DNA of 12,939 nucleotides, from contig JAGYNF010000020.1 of the NCBI GenBank assembly GCA_018400215.1, positions 1 through 12,939 of the forward strand, read 5' to 3'. The translations under genes and the position numbers were made by a program. Positions 7,555 to 12,939 of the stretch are shown piece by piece. The notes under the pieces are model-generated. The model was not told the DNA's origin and searched no databases. It was given only the letters and a program-made list of their open reading frames with translations. Every line of letters starts with the position of its first letter. Within the stretch, counting starts at the first letter, position 1. The DNA comes from Cyanobium sp. M55B138. GTDB taxonomy: Bacteria > Cyanobacteriota > Cyanobacteriia > PCC-6307 > Cyanobiaceae.

Positions 7555-8472
7555 ATGCACCAGTTCCTCCCCTACGCCTGGTTTGGTGGCAAGTGCGTGC
7601 CCTTTGCTGAGGCCACCCTGTCGGTGGCCACCCATGCCCTGCACTACGGCACGGCTGCCTTTGGCGGGATGCGGGCCCTGCCCAACCCGAGCGACCCGGG
7701 TGAGATTTTGTTGTTTCGGGCCGATCGACACGCCCGCCGGCTCAGCCAGAGCGCCCGCCTGCTGCTCACCGAGCTGCCGGAGCAGACGATTCACGACGCC
7801 ATTGGCACCTTCTTAAGGGCCAACAAACCCACCTGTCCGGTGTATCTGCGGCCGTTCGTCTACACCAGCGACCTGGGCATTGCCCCACGCCTGCACAACA
7901 TCGAGACCGACTTCCTGATCTATGGCCTGGAGCTTGGCGACTATCTCTCGCCCGATGGGGTGAGCTGCCGGATCAGCTCCTGGACCCGCCAGGAGGACCG
8001 TTCCCTGCCCCTGCGGGGCAAGATCAGCGGCGCCTACATCACCAGCTCCCTGGCCAAGACCGAGGCGGTGAAGAGCGGTTTTGATGAGGCCCTGTTGCTC
8101 AATAGCCGGGGCAAGGTGAGTGAGGCCAGCGGCATGAACCTGTTCATCGTGCGGGACGGTGCCCTGATCACCCCAGGAGTCGATCAGGACATCCTCGAGG
8201 GCATCACCCGTGCCAGCGTGATGGAACTGGCCCGGGCCATGGGCTTGGAGGTGATCGAACGGGGGGTCGATAAAAGCGAGCTGTTTGTGGCCGATGAGGT
8301 GTTTCTCAGCGGCACCGCCGCCAAGGTCACCCCGGTGCGTCGGGTGGAGACAACCGAGATGCCCACCCAGCGACCCGTGATGGAACGCATCCGCGAGCGT
8401 CTCACGGCGATCACGGAAGGGCGCGATCCCGCCTATGACCACTGGGTGACGCGCATTCGCATCGACGACTGA
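7555..8472 (+). CDS. ilvE: Branched-chain amino acid aminotransferase
   Basis: A 305-residue fold-type IV PLP aminotransferase that performs the last step of leucine, isoleucine and valine synthesis, and their first catabolic step, with glutamate as amino donor. The family landmarks are in order: the N-terminal [28 protein letters not shown], the [10 protein letters not shown] segment, YLRPFVY, the PLP lysine Lys156 in [13 protein letters not shown], and the cofactor-binding loop [16 protein letters not shown] (Glu190). The 3' part has [14 protein letters not shown] and [11 protein letters not shown]. The length is typical. The ATG at 7555 opens with MHQFLPYAW, and longer readings would enter the divergent spacer. 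There is no Shine-Dalgarno. Its TGA shares one base with the metH ATG (TGATG). D-amino-acid transaminase or ADC lyase are related folds, but the overall pattern favours IlvE. Confidence 0.93.
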   Translation: MHQFLPYAWFGGKCVPFAEATLSVATHALHYGTAAFGGMRALPNPSDPGEILLFRADRHARRLSQSARLLLTELPEQTIHDAIGTFLRANKPTCPVYLRPFVYTSDLGIAPRLHNIETDFLIYGLELGDYLSPDGVSCRISSWTRQEDRSLPLRGKISGAYITSSLAKTEAVKSGFDEALLLNSRGKVSEASGMNLFIVRDGALITPGVDQDILEGITRASVMELARAMGLEVIERGVDKSELFVADEVFLSGTAAKVTPVRRVETTEMPTQRPVMERIRERLTAITEGRDPAYDHWVTRIRIDD

Positions 8473-11400
8473 TGGTGGTCGCAGCTCGCTCCACGGCATC
8501 CCCGCCCGTGACCCACAGGGTCGGCTTTCTTGATCGACTGCACGCCCCTGAACGGCCGGTGCTGGTGTTCGACGGTGCCACCGGCACCTCGCTGCAGCAG
8601 ATGGACCTCAGCGCCGACGACTTCGGCGGAGCGGCGCTGGAGGGCTGCAACGAACACCTGGTGTTCACCCGACCCGATGCGGTGCAGGCGGTGCACCGCC
8701 AGTTTTTGGAGGTGGGGGCCGATGTGATCGAGACCGACACCTTCGGGGCCACCTCGCTGGTGCTGGCGGAATACGACATCGCCGATCAGGCCTTTGCCCT
8801 CAACAAGCGGGCCGCCGAGCTGGCCCGGGAGATGGCCGACGCCTACTCCACCCCCGAGAAGCCGCGTTTCGTGGCGGGTTCGCTGGGGCCCACCACCAAG
8901 TTGCCCACCCTGGGCCATGTCGACTTCGACACGATGAAGGCGTCCTTTGCCGAGCAGGCCGAAGGGCTGATCGCCGGCGATGTGGATCTGTTCATCGTCG
9001 AGACCTGCCAGGACGTGCTGCAGATCAAGGCCGCCCTGCAGGGCATCGAGGCCGCCTTTGCCACGACCGGCCAGCGGCGGCCGTTGATGGTGAGCGTGAC
9101 GATGGAGACCACCGGCACGATGTTGGTGGGCTCCGACATCGCGGCGGTGGTGGCGATCCTGGAGCCCTTCCCGATCGATGTGCTGGGGCTCAACTGCGCC
9201 ACCGGGCCCGAGCAGATGAAGGAGCACATCCGCTACCTGAGCGAGCACAGCCCCTTTGTGGTGAGCTGCATCCCCAATGCCGGCCTGCCGGAGAACGTCG
9301 GTGGCGTGGCCCACTACCGACTCACACCGCTCGAGATGAAGATGCAGCTGCTGCACTTTGTCGAAGACCTGGGCGTGCAGGTGATCGGTGGCTGCTGCGG
9401 CACCACCCCGGCCCACATCCAAGCCCTGGCGGAGCTGGCCACCGACCTGCAGCCGGCGGCGCGGCCGGTGCGCCGCTCCGATGCCTCCGCCGCCTCCAGG
9501 CTGGAGGACGGGCCCCGGCCATTGCTGCAGGTGGAGCCCTCGGCCGCCTCCCTCTATGGCACCACTCCCTACCTGCAGGACAACTCCTTTTTGATCATTG
9601 GCGAGCGGCTGAATGCCAGCGGCTCCAAGAAAGTGCGGGAGTTGTTGGCGGAGGAAGACTGGGACGGCCTGGTGGCCGTGGCCCGGGGCCAGGTGAAGGA
9701 AAACGCCCATGTGCTCGACGTGAACGTCGACTACGTGGGCCGCGATGGTGAGCGCGACATGCACGAGCTCGTGAGCCGACTGGTCACCAATGTGAACCTG
9801 CCACTGATGCTCGACTCCACAGAGTGGCAAAAAATGGAGGCGGGCCTGAAGGTGGCCGGTGGCAAGTGCCTGCTCAACTCCACCAACTACGAAGACGGCC
9901 CGGAGCGGTTCTTCAAGGTGCTGGAACTGGCGCGCGATTACGGCGCCGGGGTGGTGATCGGCACCATTGATGAACAGGGCATGGCCCGCACCGCTGAGCA
10001 GAAGTTTGCCATTGCCCAGCGGGCCTACAGGGATGCGCTGGAGTTCGGCATTCCGGCCCACGAGCTCTTCTACGACCCCCTGGCCCTGCCGATCTCCACC
10101 GGCATCGAGGAGGACCGCAACAATGCGGCCGCCACGGTGGAGGCGACCCGCATGATTCGTCAGAATCTGCCGGGCGCCCATGTGGTGCTGGGGGTGAGCA
10201 ATGTGAGCTTTGGCCTCTCACCGGCGGCCCGCATTGTGCTCAATTCGGTGTTTCTGCACGACTGTTGCCAGGCCGGCATGGATGCGGCGATCGTGAGCCC
10301 AGCCAAGATCCTGCCCCTGGCCAAGATCAGTGAGGAGCACCGCCAGGTGTGCCTCGACCTGATCTACGACCGCCGCCGCTTTGAGAGTGATGCGCCTGGA
10401 GCTATCTGCAGTTACGACCCCCTCACCGTGCTCACCACCCTGTTTGAGGGGGTGAGTGCCAAGGAGGCCCGGGCCTCAGGCCCGTCGCTGGCGGATCTGC
10501 CAATTGAGGAACGGCTCAAGCAACACATCATCGATGGTGAGCGCATCGGCCTCGAGCCGGCCCTCAACGAGGCGCTGCAGACCTATCCACCACTGCAGAT
10601 CATCAACACGTTCTTGCTCAATGGCATGAAGGTGGTTGGGGAACTCTTTGGCAGTGGCCAAATGCAGTTGCCGTTCGTGCTGCAGAGCGCTGAGACGATG
10701 AAATCTGCCGTGGCTTTCCTTGAGCCCTACATGGAGAAAATCGAAGGCGAGAGCAGCAGCAAAGGGAAATTCCTGATCGCCACCGTGAAGGGAGACGTGC
10801 ATGATATCGGCAAGAATCTCGTTGATATTATTCTTACCAATAATGGCTATGAGGTGATTAATCTGGGCATCAAGCAGAGCTGTGAGGCCATCGTTGAGGC
10901 CCAGCAAAAGCACCAGGCTGACTGCATTGCCATGAGTGGGCTGCTGGTGAAGTCCACCGCCTTCATGAAGGACAACCTGGAGGCCTTCAATGGTGTTGGC
11001 ATCACCGTGCCGGTGATCCTCGGTGGCGCCGCCCTCACCCCCCGCTTTGTGAATGGCGACTGCCGCGCCGTCTATGGGGGCCAGGTGATCTACGGCCGCG
11101 ACGCCTTTGCCGACCTGCGCTTCATGGATGCGCTGATGGAGGCCAAGGCCGCCGACGGCTGGGATGACCGCCAAGGTTTCCTGCAGGGGGCGCCGGAGGG
11201 CCTGGGGCTGACGGAGGGCCTCCCGCGGGGTGAAGACGCCGGTGCCCCGGCTGAAGAGGCCAGCCCCGGGGAACTGCAGGTGGCCCCACCGCCCAGCAGC
11301 GAGCGCTCCGAGCGGGTGCCAGCGGAGCCCATGCCCATCCCTCCCTTCTGGGGCTCCCAGGTGCTCGACGAGCAGGCCATCCCCCTCGATGAGGTGTTCG

Positions 11401-12176
11401 CCTACCTCGATCGCAACGCCCTGTTTGCCGGCCAGTGGCAGCTGCGCAAGGGCCCGCAGCAGTCCCGGGAGCAATACGAGGCGATGCTGGCTGAGAAGGC
11501 CGAGCCGGTGCTGCAGGAGTGGAAGCAGCGCTGCGTTGCAGAGCAGCTGCTCACCCCCCGGGTGGCCTATGGCTATTTCCCCTGTGGCCGGGCCGGCAAC
11601 AGCGTGCAGGTGTTCGATCCCAGCGGCCTGGCCGCCGGGGCCTCGCCTGCCACTGCCGGCCGCCTGCTGGGCCACTTCGACCTGCCGCGCCAGCGCTCCG
11701 GCAACCGCTATTGCATCGCCGATTTCTACAACGACCTCAGCGACGCTGCGGCCGGCCCCCGGCCCACTGACGTCCTGCCCATGCAGGCCGTCACCATGGG
11801 TGATCGGGCGTCCAGCTTTGCCCAGGACCTCTTCGCCCGCGACCGGTATAGCGACTACCTCTACTTCCATGGCCTGGCGGTGCAGATGGCCGAGGCCCTG
11901 GCCGAATGGGTGCATGCCCGCATCCGCGCCGAGTTGGGCTTCGCCGATCCCGGCGCCATGCCCCTGCGCGATGTGCTGGCCCAGCGCTACCGCGGCAGCC
12001 GCTACTCCTTCGGCTATCCCGCCTGTCCCAACGTGGCCGACTCCCGCCAGCAGCTGCAGTGGCTGGGGGCGGACCGCATCGGCCTCAGCATGGATGAAAG
12101 CGACCAGCTCCATCCCGAGCAGAGCACCACGGCCCTGGTGGCCCTGCACAGCCAGGCCCGCTATTTCTCCGCTTGA
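8472..12176 (+). CDS. metH: Cobalamin-dependent methionine synthase
   Basis: A 1234-residue MetH that transfers a methyl group from 5-methyltetrahydrofolate through methylcobalamin to homocysteine. Domains in order: homocysteine/zinc domain (about 20-325) with zinc ligands Cys242 (LNCATGP), Cys308 and Cys309 ([10 protein letters not shown]); pterin-binding domain (about 370-630) with [12 protein letters not shown] and LGVSNVSFG; cap helices (about 670-765); B12 domain (about 770-895) with D775-x-H777-x-x-G780 in [10 protein letters not shown], where His777 is the lower cobalt ligand, and S822-x-L in MSGLL. A roughly 58-residue acidic, Pro/Ala-rich linker (about 897-954) follows. The reactivation domain (about 955-1234) has the AdoMet-binding [10 protein letters not shown] (Arg1177, Gly1181). 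All modules are intact. It starts one base inside the ilvE stop. GC content drops sharply at 10801-10870 inside the B12 domain. An ATG start with no Shine-Dalgarno implies coupling to ilvE. Confidence 0.97.
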   Translation: MVVAARSTASPPVTHRVGFLDRLHAPERPVLVFDGATGTSLQQMDLSADDFGGAALEGCNEHLVFTRPDAVQAVHRQFLEVGADVIETDTFGATSLVLAEYDIADQAFALNKRAAELAREMADAYSTPEKPRFVAGSLGPTTKLPTLGHVDFDTMKASFAEQAEGLIAGDVDLFIVETCQDVLQIKAALQGIEAAFATTGQRRPLMVSVTMETTGTMLVGSDIAAVVAILEPFPIDVLGLNCATGPEQMKEHIRYLSEHSPFVVSCIPNAGLPENVGGVAHYRLTPLEMKMQLLHFVEDLGVQVIGGCCGTTPAHIQALAELATDLQPAARPVRRSDASAASRLEDGPRPLLQVEPSAASLYGTTPYLQDNSFLIIGERLNASGSKKVRELLAEEDWDGLVAVARGQVKENAHVLDVNVDYVGRDGERDMHELVSRLVTNVNLPLMLDSTEWQKMEAGLKVAGGKCLLNSTNYEDGPERFFKVLELARDYGAGVVIGTIDEQGMARTAEQKFAIAQRAYRDALEFGIPAHELFYDPLALPISTGIEEDRNNAAATVEATRMIRQNLPGAHVVLGVSNVSFGLSPAARIVLNSVFLHDCCQAGMDAAIVSPAKILPLAKISEEHRQVCLDLIYDRRRFESDAPGAICSYDPLTVLTTLFEGVSAKEARASGPSLADLPIEERLKQHIIDGERIGLEPALNEALQTYPPLQIINTFLLNGMKVVGELFGSGQMQLPFVLQSAETMKSAVAFLEPYMEKIEGESSSKGKFLIATVKGDVHDIGKNLVDIILTNNGYEVINLGIKQSCEAIVEAQQKHQADCIAMSGLLVKSTAFMKDNLEAFNGVGITVPVILGGAALTPRFVNGDCRAVYGGQVIYGRDAFADLRFMDALMEAKAADGWDDRQGFLQGAPEGLGLTEGLPRGEDAGAPAEEASPGELQVAPPPSSERSERVPAEPMPIPPFWGSQVLDEQAIPLDEVFAYLDRNALFAGQWQLRKGPQQSREQYEAMLAEKAEPVLQEWKQRCVAEQLLTPRVAYGYFPCGRAGNSVQVFDPSGLAAGASPATAGRLLGHFDLPRQRSGNRYCIADFYNDLSDAAAGPRPTDVLPMQAVTMGDRASSFAQDLFARDRYSDYLYFHGLAVQMAEALAEWVHARIRAELGFADPGAMPLRDVLAQRYRGSRYSFGYPACPNVADSRQQLQWLGADRIGLSMDESDQLHPEQSTTALVALHSQARYFSA

Positions 12177-12202
12177 ATGGGGGCGTTTCCGCTCCCATTC
12201 CC

Positions 12203-12475
12203 ATGGCCATTGCCGGTCCAGACGGTGTTGATCAGGCCATCAAGGCCGGCATCGACCTCGATGGCAGCGCCATTCCCGCCGAGATGCTGGCCCTCTACAA
12301 CGCGGTGATGGAGCTGGAAAGCCAGCGGGCCCGCAGTGGGGTGACCAAATCGATGCGCAACCGGATCGTCAAGACCGGTTCCAAGCACTTCGACCAGGCG
12401 AGCCTGGATGCCCAACTGCGCCAGGCCGGCTGGGATGGGCTGAAGCCCAAGGAGATTGCCTTCTTCTACGGCTGA
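12203..12475 (+). CDS. Small protein of unknown function downstream of metH
   Basis: A 90-residue protein I cannot name. The ATG at 12203 (MAIAGPDGVDQAIKAG) is chosen; a TTG at 12173 overlapping the metH stop would add ten residues. It looks soluble and largely helical. A segment IPAEMLALYNAVMELE (about 25-40) is followed by a basic stretch RARSGVTKSMRNRIVKTGSK, then FDQASLDAQLRQAGWDGLKPKEIAFFYG. The basic middle could bind nucleic acid or an acidic partner, but that is inference. It starts 26 bases after metH on the same strand and probably lies on the ilvE-metH transcript. It converges on the 75-residue gene with three bases between the stops. Codon use and composition match the neighbours and support a real gene. 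Confidence 0.8.
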   Translation: MAIAGPDGVDQAIKAGIDLDGSAIPAEMLALYNAVMELESQRARSGVTKSMRNRIVKTGSKHFDQASLDAQLRQAGWDGLKPKEIAFFYG

Positions 12476-12485
12476 GGCTCAGCTG
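12469..12485. terminator. Short symmetric hairpin across two convergent stop codons
   Basis: GCTGA (12471-12475) and TCAGC (12479-12483) pair around a three-base GGC loop, extended by one wobble and one C-G pair. Both stop codons lie in the stem. There is no T-run, so terminator activity is uncertain. No other structure is available between these two genes. Confidence 0.3.
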
Positions 12486-12706
12486 CACATCTCCTCGAGG
12501 GCATCGATCACCTCCTGCTGGAACTCCTCCAGATCGGAGGAGTCACTGAGGTCGATCCCCTCCCCAGCGGCGTTCTGGCTGAGCTCCTGGAAGTGGAAGG
12601 CCCCCTCCCCATGGGCCAGAAATTCCATGGCGGAGGGCTCACCGCTCTCCTTGTAGGCGTCACAGAGGGCCAGAAAGGCCGCATCTTCGGTGAATTCCCA
12701 GCTCAT
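12479..12706 (-). CDS. Small acidic protein of unknown function
   Basis: A 75-residue, strongly acidic protein that I do not recognise. The ATG at 12706 gives MSWEFTEDAAFLALCDAYKESGEP, followed by SAMEFLAHGEGAFHFQELSQ and a very acidic C-terminus with DLSDSSDLEEFQQEVIDALEE ahead of the final MCS. It contains two cysteines and is predicted to be mainly helical, with no membrane segment. Longer readings up to 12778 begin with a TTG that coincides with a promoter-like TTGACG and look less likely. A start preceded by GGCGCGCCCCCCTTC has no Shine-Dalgarno. Its stop lies three bases from that of the 90-residue gene on the other strand. The acidity and size would suit a protein-binding or DNA-mimic role, which is speculation. 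Confidence 0.75.
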   Translation of the reverse strand: MSWEFTEDAAFLALCDAYKESGEPSAMEFLAHGEGAFHFQELSQNAAGEGIDLSDSSDLEEFQQEVIDALEEMCS

Positions 12707-12876
12707 GAAGGGGGGCGCGCAGAACGACGGAGGTAACGCCTGAACGACCTTTAATGCCTCACCCCCGCAATCCGTCAACCTCCTGGGCCAGGTTTCGACC
12801 CGGATCGCTCGCCCTGCCCCCCGCCTTGGCCCGCTCCTGCGCCCCCTGACTCCCTTCTGTCGTACTGCTTTTCGCC
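12707..12876. other. Intergenic region between divergent genes
   Basis: This 170-base stretch is the longest gap in the window. Apart from a promoter-like element for the - strand gene, it shows a pyrimidine-rich segment (about 12808-12870) before a possible + strand start. No tRNA, no strong hairpin and no repeat were recognised. Confidence 0.6.
12750..12778 (-). promoter_or_regulatory. Candidate sigma-70 promoter for the 75-residue gene
   Basis: On the - strand TTGACG (12778-12773) matches the -35 consensus in five of six bases. After a 17-base spacer, ATTAAA (12755-12750) is a weak -10 with three of six matches. The expected start of transcription lies about 35 bases ahead of the ATG at 12706, a normal leader length. 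Confidence 0.4.
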
Positions 12877-12939
12877 ATGTCTGTATCGCCCAATCCCCTC
12901 AGCAGTGACCCGCATGCCCCCTTAAATGCCAGTATTAGT
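12877..12939 (+). CDS. Possible start of a gene running past the window
   Basis: From the ATG at 12877 the frame is open to the last base, giving 21 residues that begin MSVSPNPLSSDPHAPLNASI. The stretch is Ser/Pro-rich, like an unstructured N-terminus. There is no Shine-Dalgarno, but most genes here lack one. It lies divergently from the acidic small gene, which is a normal position for a promoter between them. Too little is visible to suggest a product, and the open frame could also be accidental. Confidence 0.35.
   Translation, partial: MSVSPNPLSSDPHAPLNASIS

Noticed and set aside
8433..10181. A 582-residue open frame on the - strand opposite the first half of metH
   Set aside because: It is rich in Gly, His, Gln and Val with no recognisable motif, as expected for the mirror frame of a GC-rich gene. 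The opposite frame is unmistakably MetH.
10476..12149. A 557-residue open frame on the - strand opposite the second half of metH
   Set aside because: Same low-information composition; it mirrors the B12 and reactivation domains and has no family features.
12781..12810. A GGTTTCGACC stretch resembling a tRNA T-loop
   Set aside because: The flanking bases do not form the five-pair T stem and no acceptor or anticodon arms are present.

Overview
The window looks like an ordinary housekeeping stretch of a high-GC picocyanobacterial chromosome, of the Synechococcus/Cyanobium/Vulcanococcus kind. This rests on the very GC-rich coding sequence, dense packing of genes with few Shine-Dalgarno sites, a cyanobacterial-type HemJ, a CobN-type cobaltochelatase, and a B12-dependent methionine synthase. 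The cyanobacterial octamer HIP1 (GCGATCGC) was seen only once (1832-1839), about what chance predicts, which fits picocyanobacteria better than HIP1-rich freshwater lineages. The genus is an inference. No mobile element, CRISPR array, tRNA, rRNA or prophage gene was seen.

Region 1 (1-3127, + strand) is a tight run of five genes: the end of an isopenicillin-N-synthase-like 2OG-Fe(II) oxygenase, a rhomboid membrane protease, an alpha/beta hydrolase, the protoporphyrinogen oxidase HemJ and a PHP-domain metal-dependent phosphoesterase. The junctions overlap by 8 and 4 bases or are 0-1 base apart, so they are probably co-transcribed and translationally coupled. A 195-residue, partly disordered protein of unknown function follows at 3158-3745, 30 bases after the last stop.

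Region 2 (3772-7485, - strand) is cobN, the large subunit of aerobic cobaltochelatase. It converges on the unknown gene across a 26-base gap and diverges from the next operon across 69 bases.

Region 3 (7555-12475, + strand) holds ilvE (branched-chain aminotransferase) and metH (cobalamin-dependent methionine synthase), sharing one base at the TGATG junction. A 90-residue conserved-looking protein of unknown function starts 26 bases after metH. CobN helps make the corrinoid and MetH uses it, so a corrin-making gene and a corrin-using gene lie back to back. HemJ in region 1 belongs to the wider tetrapyrrole theme.

Region 4 (12479-12939) has a 75-residue acidic protein of unknown function on the - strand, convergent with the 90-residue gene, a 170-base divergent intergenic stretch, and a possible start of another + gene running off the window.

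No clearly novel system was found. The points most worth a second look are the sharp AT-rich patch inside the B12-binding domain of metH, the conserved-looking small unknown genes, the coupled rhomboid/hydrolase/HemJ/PHP operon, and the symmetric hairpins carrying both stop codons at the two convergent gene ends.
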